From Candidatus Didemnitutus sp. (GTDB taxonomy: Bacteria; Verrucomicrobiota; Verrucomicrobiia; Opitutales; Opitutaceae): DNA of 32,455 nucleotides. Position 1 is the stretch's first letter; the number at the start of each line of letters is the position of its first letter. A program made the translations under genes and the position numbers. Below, in pieces: positions 1 through 7,473 of the stretch. The notes below the pieces were generated by a model. It was not told the origin of the DNA. It searched no databases and saw nothing but the letters and a program-made list of their open reading frames with translations. The DNA lies in the NCBI GenBank assembly GCA_030681265.1, contig JAUXXD010000094.1:1-32455 (forward strand). The letters run 5' to 3'.

Positions 1-419
1 GCGAAGCGATACGCCTGTTTGCGATTGTTCGGCGTGCACGGACGCTGCAACCGCGCAAAGCGCTCCTCGATGCTGCGCATGATTTCGTCGTCGAACACCA
101 GAGTTTGTCCGAGGCTTTCTGCGACGATCTCGCGCGTGCGGTCATCGCACGTCGGCCCGAGTCCGCCGGTGGTGATGATGATATCGGCGCGACTCCAACT
201 TTCGCGGATCTGGCGCGCAATCGCTTCGGCCTCGTCGGTGATGGTCACCTGGCGTTCGAGCAGGATGCCGCGGCGGCCGAGTTGCGCGCCGATCCACGTG
301 AGGTGACCGTTGGCGGTGAGACCCAAGAGGAGTTCCTCGCCGAGCGTGATAAGTTCGAAGCGCGGAGAAGATTTGCCAGCCGACGGCGGCTGGGGATTGT
401 TCGGAGTGGGTGCGGACAT
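1..419 (-). CDS. cinA: CinA-family protein, N-terminal molybdopterin-binding-like domain (partial)
   Basis: Reading the minus strand from an ATG at 417-419 gives about 139 codons with no stop before the window edge, so only the N-terminal part is present. Residues about 21-33 carry the start of a MoCF_biosynth domain (FELITLGEELLLG), followed by a TTGGLGPTCDDRTRE loop near residue 80 and a PNNRKQA segment, all typical of CinA. Full CinA proteins combine this domain, which can act on ADP-ribose or related nucleotides, with a C-terminal nicotinamide-nucleotide deamidase; whether the latter exists here is unseen. The first 20 residues are a proline-rich extension. The gene is divergent from uvrC across a 71-bp gap. 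Confidence in the family is high from motifs; function is inferred. Confidence 0.85.
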   Translation of the reverse strand, partial: MSAPTPNNPQPPSAGKSSPRFELITLGEELLLGLTANGHLTWIGAQLGRRGILLERQVTITDEAEAIARQIRESWSRADIIITTGGLGPTCDDRTREIVAESLGQTLVFDDEIMRSIEERFARLQRPCTPNNRKQAYRF

Positions 420-490
420 GAAGTGAGCCAAACCAGAACCGTAGCCTGAAAAATCGAAAATGCCAGCCGCCGAAAATTGCCCCTTCCATC

Positions 491-1984
491 ATGCCGGTTG
501 ATCTCAAAGCCAAAGTGCGCGCCCTGCCCGAGACGCCGGGCGTGTATCTGATGAAGGATCGGCTCGGACGGATTATCTACGTCGGCAAGGCCAATAGCCT
601 GAAGAAGCGCGTCTCAACCTACTTCCAGGCCGGCCGCGCTCGCGCCCTGCGCCATCAACCCAAGATCAGCACGCTCATCGAGATGGTCACCGACTTCGAC
701 ATCATCGAGGTGAAGTCCGAGCCCGAGGCGCTGCTGCTCGAAGGCAAGCTGATCAAACAGTGGCGTCCGAAATACAACACCGACTTCACCGACGACAAAC
801 GCTTCCTACTCGTGCGTGTGGCGATGGATGAGGCGCTGCCGCGGTTTGTGCTTACACGTTTTCGCAAGGACGACCGTTCGCGCTACTTCGGACCGTTCGC
901 GCATTCCGGTTTGTTGCGCCGCACGTTGGCGTCGATCCGCAAGCAATTCGGCGTGCTGCTCGGCGACGTGCGGCCGACGAAATTGCCCGACGGCCGCTGG
1001 CGGCTCTACGACGACGTGCGCGCTGAACTCTACGGTTGGCCCAACGAAGTTGACACCACCGAATACGGCGCGCGCGTCGATGCGGCCTGCGCGTTTCTCG
1101 ACGGCAAGAGCCGCGAGTGGCTGGAGGAATTGCGCGCCGAGATGCAGACGCGTTCCGCCCAACAGGAATACGAGCGCGCGGCGGAGTTGCGCGATGTCGT
1201 GCTGGCGCTCGAGCGCACGCTGGCGCGCACACGGAAGTTCACGCGCGACCTCACGCAACTACGGCCGAACGAGAAAGCGCTGCGCTCGTTGCAAGAGGCG
1301 CTTGGACTCGAGTCGCCGCCCGAGTGCATGGAGTGCTTCGACATTTCGCACATCAGCGGCACGTTCGTCGTCGCCTCGATGGTGCAATTTGTCGGCGGGG
1401 TGCCGCGGCGCGATAATTACCGGCGATTTTCGATCAAGAGTTTCATCGGCAACGACGATTTCCGCGCGATGGAGGAAGTGGTCGGGCGGCGCTACCGGCG
1501 GTTGACCGAGGAGCAAAAGCAATTTCCCGACCTCGTGGTAATCGATGGCGGACGCGGGCAGATTGGCGCGGCGTTGAAGGCGTTTCTGCGGCTCGACTGC
1601 GCGCCGCCCGCCATCATCGGGTTGGCGAAAAAGCACGAGACGATCATTTTTCCCGATGCGCGCGCGCCGCTCAATCTGCCGTTGACGCATCCGGGGCTGA
1701 ACTTGCTGCAACGCCTGCGCGACGAGGCGCACCGTTTCGCCAACACCTACAACGCCGACCTGCGCTCGCGCAAAATCAAGGAGAGCGTGCTTGATGATTT
1801 GCCGGGACTCGGCCCGAAGCGCCGCGCCTTGTTGCTGGCGCATTTGGGCGACATGGGAAAATTGCGCGCCGCCTCCGCCGAGGAAATTGCGACGGTCCCC
1901 GGTTTTGGTCCGAAAATTGCCGCAGAGTTGCACGCCTTCCTTGCGCAACTGCCGCCGAAGCCGCGCGCCGGCGCGCCCCATTAA
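491..1984 (+). CDS. uvrC: Excinuclease ABC subunit C (UvrC), short form without cysteine cluster
   Basis: UvrC makes both incisions of nucleotide excision repair after UvrAB has marked a lesion. The 497-residue protein has the GIY-YIG nuclease at residues about 12-95 (GVYLMKD, IIYVGKA, metal-binding Glu in EALLLEGKLIK), a UVR motif near 215-245 (EYERAAELRD), the RNase H-like half from about 275 with ECFDISH, VIDGGRGQ and the His of EAHRFANTYN, and helix-hairpin-helix motifs at 435-490 (LPGLGPKRR, VPGFGPKIA). All catalytic landmarks are present. The protein is about 100 residues shorter than E. coli UvrC. The segment after the first nuclease, where most UvrCs have four cysteines binding an iron-sulfur cluster, has only one cysteine. 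The start is the ATG just before PVDLKAK; no Shine-Dalgarno sequence is evident. Confidence 0.96.
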   Translation: MPVDLKAKVRALPETPGVYLMKDRLGRIIYVGKANSLKKRVSTYFQAGRARALRHQPKISTLIEMVTDFDIIEVKSEPEALLLEGKLIKQWRPKYNTDFTDDKRFLLVRVAMDEALPRFVLTRFRKDDRSRYFGPFAHSGLLRRTLASIRKQFGVLLGDVRPTKLPDGRWRLYDDVRAELYGWPNEVDTTEYGARVDAACAFLDGKSREWLEELRAEMQTRSAQQEYERAAELRDVVLALERTLARTRKFTRDLTQLRPNEKALRSLQEALGLESPPECMECFDISHISGTFVVASMVQFVGGVPRRDNYRRFSIKSFIGNDDFRAMEEVVGRRYRRLTEEQKQFPDLVVIDGGRGQIGAALKAFLRLDCAPPAIIGLAKKHETIIFPDARAPLNLPLTHPGLNLLQRLRDEAHRFANTYNADLRSRKIKESVLDDLPGLGPKRRALLLAHLGDMGKLRAASAEEIATVPGFGPKIAAELHAFLAQLPPKPRAGAPH

Positions 1985-1985
1985 T

Positions 1986-2008
1986 CGCGGCTCAGGTTTT
2001 CAGCCGCG
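1986..2008. terminator. Possible bidirectional hairpin between convergent uvrC and SDR genes
   Basis: A perfect 7-bp inverted repeat (CGCGGCT and AGCCGCG) with a 9-nt loop lies right after the uvrC stop and overlaps the last codons of the convergent dehydrogenase gene. There is no strong T tract on either side, so termination is only suggested by its position. Confidence 0.3.
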
Positions 2009-2834
2009 TCACCCATTCCAGCATCCGCTTTGGCAGCAGCCAGCGGAGAAAGAGAAAGAACTTCGCGTGGAACGGTGCGCTGTAGCGTGGCGCGGGATTG
2101 TCGCTCGTCAGGGCGATCTCGACGAGGCGGGCGATGTCGTTGGGGTGTCCCGCGACGAGGCGGAGTTTGTCGTAGCCGAGCCGGAAGCCGCTGAGGTAGG
2201 GCGCGTAGGGGCCGGCGTTTTCCATGATGGGATCAGACGCCGCGTTGGCGGCCTCGACGAATTCCGTGATGATAAATCCGGGGCGAATCAACGACACGCG
2301 CACGCCGAACGGCTTGAGTTCGCCGCGCAGGCCGTCGGTGAGCGCTTCGAGCGCGTGCTTCGTCGAATCGTAGATGCTCGACAGCGGTCGCGCGATCTTC
2401 CCGGCGACGGAGCCGATGTTGACGATGCAGCCGTCGCCACGTTCGCGCAGGTGCGGCAACACGAGTTGCGTGAGCGCGAGGAGAGAGAAGACGTTGGTCT
2501 CGAAATTCAGCCGCACGGCGTCGACCGGCACAATTTCTACCGGGCCGCGCGTGCCGTAACCGGCGTTGTTCACGAGGCCGTCGATGCGGCCGAATTTGGC
2601 GAGCGTCTCGTCGACCCAGCGACGTCGGTCGGCGTCGATCGTGATGTCGCCGGCGAGCGCGAGCACGTTGGTGTCGGTGGGATCGATCTCGTGGGCGAGA
2701 GCGTCGAGGCGCTTTTGGCGGCGCGCGGTGAGCACGACGCGCGCGCCCTTTCTCGCGAGGCGCCGTGCGGTGGCCTCGCCAATGCCCGACGATGCACCGG
2801 TGATGAGAATCACCTGACCAGTTAGAAGCGGCAT
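1992..2834 (-). CDS. Short-chain dehydrogenase/reductase (classical SDR)
   Basis: A 280-residue NAD(P)-dependent oxidoreductase of the classical SDR family. The glycine-rich cofactor motif TGASSGIG is at residues about 12-19, the NNAG motif near 88-91, a catalytic Ser in IVNIGS near 140 and the YDSTK catalytic Tyr-Lys pair near 153-157. A basic RR following the second strand (TARRQKR) suggests NADP(H) preference. After the active site comes RPGFIITEF, another family landmark. The substrate cannot be deduced; such proteins are often annotated as ketoacyl reductase-like or general alcohol/ketone reductases. The gene converges with uvrC, with 7 bp between the stops, and diverges from the DUF4139 gene across about 108 bp. 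The chosen ATG sits directly before PLLTGQVILITGA, giving the usual short N-terminus. Confidence 0.93.
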   Translation of the reverse strand: MPLLTGQVILITGASSGIGEATARRLARKGARVVLTARRQKRLDALAHEIDPTDTNVLALAGDITIDADRRRWVDETLAKFGRIDGLVNNAGYGTRGPVEIVPVDAVRLNFETNVFSLLALTQLVLPHLRERGDGCIVNIGSVAGKIARPLSSIYDSTKHALEALTDGLRGELKPFGVRVSLIRPGFIITEFVEAANAASDPIMENAGPYAPYLSGFRLGYDKLRLVAGHPNDIARLVEIALTSDNPAPRYSAPFHAKFFLFLRWLLPKRMLEWVTRLKT

Positions 2835-2862
2835 GGTTCTGCAATAGACAGCATTGCCAAAT

Positions 2863-2893
2863 TTGAACAGAATTTTGCAACCGACCCTAATAT
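2863..2893 (+). promoter_or_regulatory. Weak sigma70-like promoter candidate for the DUF4139 gene
   Basis: TTGAAC at 2863-2868 and TAATAT at 2888-2893 lie upstream of the DUF4139 start at 2943. The 19-bp spacing is longer than ideal, so this is a tentative call within the divergent SDR/DUF4139 intergenic region. Confidence 0.22.
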
Positions 2894-2942
2894 TCCCGGA
2901 CGCGGAACGTCATCGGGACATCACAGTCCAACTTGTTGCTCT

Positions 2943-4595
2943 ATGAAATCTCACCATCTGGCCCTTGCGGCCGTCGTTTTTTGCGCCGCCTTGCGGCTGG
3001 TCGCGGCTCCCGTTGAATCTTTCATCGCCGCCGTCACCGTTTACACCGACCGCGCTGTCGTCACGCGCGCGGCCACCGTGGAGTTGTCCGGCGGCACGGC
3101 TGAACTCGTCTTCGCCAACCTGCCGCAGTCGCTCGACGAGCGGTCGTTGCAAGTGAGCGGGCGCGGCACGGCGCAGGCGCTGATTCTCGATGTCAGCACG
3201 CGGCAAACTTATGTGGATTTCACACCGAACGCGCGCGTCAAGGAGCTCGAGGACCAACTTAAAGCGCTCGGCAAACAAGTGCGCGCACTCGACGATCGCC
3301 GCAGTGTGTTGGCCGCGCAGACGGAGATGTTGAGCCAAATGGAAAAGGCGCTGTTCGCGCCGCCGTCGAAGGAAGTGCCGCGTCCCGATCTCGGGCAATT
3401 AACGAGTTCGCTGACTTACTTGAGCGAGCAACGCTCCCGCATCATTGCGGAGAATACCGCGCTCGACGAAGGGCGCGAGGAGTTGCGCGTGAAGATCCAG
3501 ACGGTGCAATCGCAGTTGAATGAATTGCGCGGCGCGGGCGGTCGCGCTTACAAGACGGTGACGGTGCGAGTCGCGGCGGCGCAGTCGGGCAACCTCGAAG
3601 TATCGCTTTCCTACACGGTGCCGAACGCAAGTTGGGTGCCGAGCTACGATGCGCGCGTGCTGAGCACGGAGCGCGCGGTGGCGTTTGGTTATTTCGGCGT
3701 CGTGCGTCAAAGCACGGGCGAAGACTGGCAAAATGTAGCGGTGACACTTTCGACGGCGCGCCCCGGCTTGGGCGGCGCGGCACCGTCGCTCACGCCGTGG
3801 CAATTGGATTTGTGGCGCGAGGAAGTCGTGCGGCTCGAACGGTTCCAAATGAGCGCTCCCGGGGCGCGAGCAAAGGTCGCTGATGCGCAATACGCGGTGC
3901 AAATGCAGATGATGACGAGTGAAGCCGCGCCGCCGATGCGCGAAGCCGAAATGGCGGTCGCTTCAGTCGAGGCCGGCGCGACGAGCGCATCATTCAAGAT
4001 TGCGACCGCCGCCACGATTCCCAGCGACGGCACCGCGCAGAAGGTGCCGATCACGGCGGCAAAATTTGCGGCGAATCCGGAATACCTGACGGTGCCGAAG
4101 CGCCAGCAGACGGCGTTTCTCACCGCGAAGGTGGTCAACACGTCAGAGTTTCCGCTGTTGGCGGGAGCGATGAATGTGTTTCTCGACGGCACCTTTGTGG
4201 CGACGAGCAGCCTGCGCTCCGTGATGGCGGGGGAAAAATTCGACCTCGCGCTCGGCGCCGACGAAGGGATCAGCGTGAAACACAAGCGCGTGCAAAAATT
4301 CACGGAGAACACGGGTCTGATGAACACCGGCAAGCGCATCACTTACGAATACCTCATCACGGTGCAGAACAACAAACGCACGGCGGAGCGCGTGATCGTG
4401 GTCGATCAGGTGCCGCTCTCGCGCAATGAAAAGATCACGGTGAAATTGCTCTCGCCCGATGCGCGCGAAGTGAAGCCGACCGACGAGGGCTCGCTGAAAT
4501 GGACGCTCGACTTGAAGCCCGGCGAGAAACGGGAACTCACCGTGAAGTTCGCCGTCGAGCACGCGAACGACGTCAACGTGAGCGGACTCGAATAA
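2943..4595 (+). CDS. Exported DUF4139 (mucoidy inhibitor A-like) protein
   Basis: A 550-residue protein with a signal peptide at residues 1-21 (hydrophobic LALAAVVFCAALRLVAA, likely cleavage after VAA). Residues about 25-120 match the N-terminal DUF4140 pattern (VTVYTDRAVVTRAATVEL, then FANLPQSLDERSLQVSG). Residues about 95-190 are heptad-rich with many Glu, Leu and Arg, likely coiled coil. The rest is the DUF4139 beta-rich domain (LSYTVPNASWVPSYDARV, ending LKPGEKRELTVKFAVEHA). The family is widespread and named after a factor affecting mucoidy; its biochemical role is unknown. It is likely periplasmic or outer-envelope. The gene stands alone, divergent from the SDR, and ends in a strong terminator that lies inside the convergent esterase gene. 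Confidence 0.9.
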   Translation: MKSHHLALAAVVFCAALRLVAAPVESFIAAVTVYTDRAVVTRAATVELSGGTAELVFANLPQSLDERSLQVSGRGTAQALILDVSTRQTYVDFTPNARVKELEDQLKALGKQVRALDDRRSVLAAQTEMLSQMEKALFAPPSKEVPRPDLGQLTSSLTYLSEQRSRIIAENTALDEGREELRVKIQTVQSQLNELRGAGGRAYKTVTVRVAAAQSGNLEVSLSYTVPNASWVPSYDARVLSTERAVAFGYFGVVRQSTGEDWQNVAVTLSTARPGLGGAAPSLTPWQLDLWREEVVRLERFQMSAPGARAKVADAQYAVQMQMMTSEAAPPMREAEMAVASVEAGATSASFKIATAATIPSDGTAQKVPITAAKFAANPEYLTVPKRQQTAFLTAKVVNTSEFPLLAGAMNVFLDGTFVATSSLRSVMAGEKFDLALGADEGISVKHKRVQKFTENTGLMNTGKRITYEYLITVQNNKRTAERVIVVDQVPLSRNEKITVKLLSPDAREVKPTDEGSLKWTLDLKPGEKRELTVKFAVEHANDVNVSGLE

Positions 4596-4617
4596 GTTAG
4601 CCCTACGCCACGCTAGA

Positions 4618-5508
4618 TTATTTCCGAGGCTCGCCCTTTGGGCGGGCCTTTTTCTTGGCGACGGGGCGCGGCGGTCGGCCAACGAGGAATTGCAACACGT
4701 CGCCGACGCGCGCGGCCCACGCGGCTTCGTTGTGCTGGCCGTTGGCGATCTCGCGGTAGGCGAGATCCTTGCCGGGCGTCCAACCGCGACTGACGAGCGT
4801 GTCGCGGAAGAGCGGCACGACTTCCCAACCCGGTTCTGCCGTGCCGATGTCGAGCCAGAGGCGCAAATCGAGTCGGCGACGCAGGCGCGCGAAGTCGTGC
4901 AGCGCCACGCGATTGTCCCACCACACGGATGGCGACAGCGCGGCAATGTTACCGAAGACGCGTGAGTGCCAGAGGCCGAAGTAGAGCGAGACGAGTCCGC
5001 CCATCGACGAGCCGACGACCGACGTGGTGCGCGGGCCGGGCAGCGTGAGGTAGCGCGCGTCAATGAATGGCTTTAACTCTTGGACAACGAAGCGCACGTA
5101 GCGTTTGGCGTCGCCCTTGCTGCGGCATTGCTCGCCATCCCACCCGGCGAATTCGCCGGGCGTGGGCGTGTATTCGTTCACGCGGTTGAAGCCGGTGTTA
5201 TAGATGCCGACCATAATCGGCGGCGTCAGCGCGCGACGTTTGATCAGCGCGGCGGCCTTGTCGCCGGCCATCCAGGCGTTGCCCAAAAAGGCCGTGAACG
5301 GATCAAAAACGTTCTGTCCGTCCTGAAAATAGATCACGGGATGACGGCGGCGACCTGAGCCGTAGCCGGGCGGAAACCAAATCGCGATGTCGCGGCAACC
5401 GCGCAAGCTGCGTGAATGAAAACGTTCATGCACAAGCAATTGAGCGGCGCCACGTCCGAGTCGGGGCGTGGGTGGGCGAGGGGATTTGGTGGAGGCGGCA
5501 GATTCCAT
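4618..5508 (-). CDS. Alpha/beta hydrolase, putative esterase (Fes/esterase D-like)
   Basis: A 296-residue serine hydrolase of the putative esterase family. VIYFQDGQNVFD marks the early strand and oxyanion region, and VVGSSMGGLVSLYFG contains the nucleophile Ser in GSSMGG. A likely acid lies in WLDIGTAEPGW and the catalytic His in NGQHNEAAW near the C-terminus. The reading frame is open back to 5658, but that extension is Pro/Ala-rich low complexity and overlaps the divergent gene region, so the ATG at 5506-5508 (MESAAST) is preferred. No signal peptide is visible, and the C-terminus is basic (KKKARPKGEPRK). It diverges from the amidoligase-type array at 5661 across 152 bp, so it may share its regulation and act on the same product. 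The substrate is unknown. Confidence 0.85.
   Translation of the reverse strand: MESAASTKSPRPPTPRLGRGAAQLLVHERFHSRSLRGCRDIAIWFPPGYGSGRRRHPVIYFQDGQNVFDPFTAFLGNAWMAGDKAAALIKRRALTPPIMVGIYNTGFNRVNEYTPTPGEFAGWDGEQCRSKGDAKRYVRFVVQELKPFIDARYLTLPGPRTTSVVGSSMGGLVSLYFGLWHSRVFGNIAALSPSVWWDNRVALHDFARLRRRLDLRLWLDIGTAEPGWEVVPLFRDTLVSRGWTPGKDLAYREIANGQHNEAAWAARVGDVLQFLVGRPPRPVAKKKARPKGEPRK
4628..4654 (+). terminator. Intrinsic terminator of the DUF4139 gene, inside the opposing esterase CDS
   Basis: GGCTCGCCC at 4628-4636 pairs with GGGCGGGCC at 4640-4648 (one G-T wobble) around a TTT loop, followed directly by five T residues at 4649-4653. It begins 32 nt after the DUF4139 stop. The same bases encode the C-terminal basic tail of the minus-strand esterase. 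Confidence 0.78.
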
Positions 5509-5660
5509 GCGGGTGAGCGGCGCGACCCTAGGTGGAGCAATCGGCCGACTGCAAGCCCGCGGCGGGCGCGCCGGAAACGCGGTCGGTGGCGAGGCGGCTT
5601 GCACCGCCTTGGTGCCGCTGTCTGAGTGTTGTGCAGACGCGGAAGGCCGCATTGCCACCG

Positions 5661-6383
5661 ATGCACGAACAACACCTCAATTGGTATACGCCGCACCTGA
5701 GCCGTCATTTCGACACGCTCTCGTTCGGGCATGCCGGTTATCCGGTGATCGTGTTTCCGACGTCGCTCGGCCGCTATTTTCAAAATCGCAATTTCGGTCT
5801 GATCGATTCCGTGGCGCATCTCGTCGATCAAGGACGCATCAAAATCTACTGTCCCGACGGCATCGACGAACAGAGTTGGTATAACCAATCGATCTCGCCG
5901 GCCGATCGCGTGCGCACGCATCTGGCCTATGAGCGCGTGATTTTGCACGACCTCGTTCCCCGCGCGCAGCACGAGACGGGACACGCGCGCGTGGCGGTGG
6001 CGGGGGCGAGCTTCGGCGGTTATCATGCGGTGAATTTCGCACTGCGTTACCCGCAGCTCGTCGGTTACTGCATCAGCATGAGCGGTTCGTTCGACATCCG
6101 CCCGTTTGTCGACGGGCATTACGACGACGACGTGTATTTCAACAACCCCGTCGATTACCTGCCGAATCTGCACGACCACGGGACACTCGAAAGCATCCGG
6201 CGCATGGGCATTATCCTGGGCACGGGCGACCGCGACTCTTGCCGAGACCGCAATTTTCAGTTATCAAATCTATTGAATGGCCAAGGCCTCCCGCACTTCC
6301 TCGACGACCGCAAATGGTGCGGCCACGACTGGAATTACTGGCGGGACATGTTTCCGCACTATCTCTCCCTCATTCACTCCTGA
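5661..6383 (+). CDS. Alpha/beta hydrolase, esterase family (first gene of amidoligase array)
   Basis: A 240-residue cytoplasmic-looking serine hydrolase. The nucleophile elbow is VAGASFGGYHAVNFALRYP at residues about 113-131; an acid candidate is in GTGDRDSCRD and the His in CGHDWNYWRDMFPHYL close to the C-terminus, so a complete triad is plausible. The frame is open upstream to 5532, but that stretch (MEQSADCKPA onward) looks like intergenic sequence, and the ATG at 5661 begins the family-like segment HEQHLNWYTPHLSR. The gene is followed after only 12 bp by an ATP-grasp gene, pointing to co-transcription. Relatives are annotated as putative esterases, and some lie beside ATP-grasp ligases. 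The substrate is unknown; it may process or release the product of the neighbouring ligases (inference). Confidence 0.88.
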   Translation: MHEQHLNWYTPHLSRHFDTLSFGHAGYPVIVFPTSLGRYFQNRNFGLIDSVAHLVDQGRIKIYCPDGIDEQSWYNQSISPADRVRTHLAYERVILHDLVPRAQHETGHARVAVAGASFGGYHAVNFALRYPQLVGYCISMSGSFDIRPFVDGHYDDDVYFNNPVDYLPNLHDHGTLESIRRMGIILGTGDRDSCRDRNFQLSNLLNGQGLPHFLDDRKWCGHDWNYWRDMFPHYLSLIHS

Positions 6384-6395
6384 CCCCAAAAATTT

Positions 6396-7370
6396 ATGAA
6401 AAAAATCGGCATCCTGCACGGTAAAGAACGCAGCTTCCCGCACGCCCTGATCGAGCGCATCAACGGCCTGAACGACCCCGGCATCACTGCCGAGGCCGTC
6501 AGCATCAACAAGGTCGCCCAAGGCGAACCGAGCGACTACGCCGTCATCCTCGACCGCATCTCGCAAGACGTGCCGTTCTACCGCGCCTACTTGAAAAACG
6601 CCGCGCTCAACGGCACCGCGGTGATCAACAATCCGTTCTGGTGGTCCGCCGACGAAAAGTTTTTCAACAACTGCCTCGCGACCAAACTTGGCGTCGCCGT
6701 GCCGAAGACCGTGATTCTCCCCTCGAAGGATCACCCGACCGACTGCTCCGCGGAGTCGTTCAGCAATCTCGCGTTCCCCCTGGATTGGGACGGCATTTTC
6801 GACTACATCGGCTGGCCCGCCTACTTCAAACCGCACTCCGGCGGCGGCTGGAAAAACGTCTACAAGGTCCGCGACGCCGACGAATTTTTCAAAGCCTACG
6901 CCGAGACCGGTCAGCTCGTGATGCTCCTGCAATCCGAGGTGCAATTCGACGATTACTACCGCTGCTACTGCATCGGCGGGACCGATGTGCGCATCATGCC
7001 CTATGAGCCGCGCAATCCGCACCACCTGCGCTATGTCGTTGATCGCCCGCCCGCGAGCCCCGCGCTCCTCGAGCGCATCAAGCAGGACGTCCTCACGCTC
7101 AACCAAGCGCTCGGTTACGATTTCAACACGGTCGAATTCGCGATCAGCGACGGCGTGCCGTATGCCATCGATTTCTGCAATCCTGCACCCGACGCCGACC
7201 GCGGTTCCGTGGGCGAGGAAAACTTCAAGTGGGTTGTCGAAGCCGCCGCGAACATGCTCGTGCGCAAAGCGCGCGAATTCAACCCGGCGACCAGCAGTCT
7301 CACCTGGGGCAAATACGTCCAAGCCAGCTCCGCCGGTAAATCGCTCACGGCGCCGGTTCGCAAAAAATAA
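6396..7370 (+). CDS. ATP-grasp ligase (D-Ala-D-Ala ligase/RimK-like fold)
   Basis: A 324-residue protein read as an ATP-grasp carboxylate-amine ligase, which would join a carboxylate to an amine through an acyl-phosphate. After an N-terminal alpha/beta domain (KKIGILHGKERSFP), the ATP-binding part shows PAYFKPHSGGGW near residue 140-151 (phosphate-loop-like Lys and glycines), LLQSEVQFDDYYRCY as the hinge and following strand, and FAISDGVPYAIDFCNPAPD near 246-264, where acidic and Asn residues fit the metal site. It starts 12 bp after the esterase stop and is followed by the GCS2-type ligase, so the two ligases probably act in one pathway. The substrate is not predictable. The family call rests on motif reading, without a profile search. 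Confidence 0.82.
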   Translation: MKKIGILHGKERSFPHALIERINGLNDPGITAEAVSINKVAQGEPSDYAVILDRISQDVPFYRAYLKNAALNGTAVINNPFWWSADEKFFNNCLATKLGVAVPKTVILPSKDHPTDCSAESFSNLAFPLDWDGIFDYIGWPAYFKPHSGGGWKNVYKVRDADEFFKAYAETGQLVMLLQSEVQFDDYYRCYCIGGTDVRIMPYEPRNPHHLRYVVDRPPASPALLERIKQDVLTLNQALGYDFNTVEFAISDGVPYAIDFCNPAPDADRGSVGEENFKWVVEAAANMLVRKAREFNPATSSLTWGKYVQASSAGKSLTAPVRKK

Positions 7371-7473
7371 TCCGCCACGATTCCACGCGTCGTCAGGTCG
7401 CGCCGTTTGGTCCGGCCGGATGGGCGTGGAATTTACGGCGCGTCCCTCTCTTTAACTTCCACGCCTCCACGCC

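Noticed and set aside
5509-5658. N-terminal extension of the minus-strand esterase
   Set aside because: Pro/Ala-rich frame that collides with the start region of the divergent gene; no signal peptide emerges from it.
5532-5660. N-terminal extension of the esterase gene at 5661
   Set aside because: Low-complexity residues with no conserved features that overlap the divergent regulatory space; the ATG at 5661 fits the family start.
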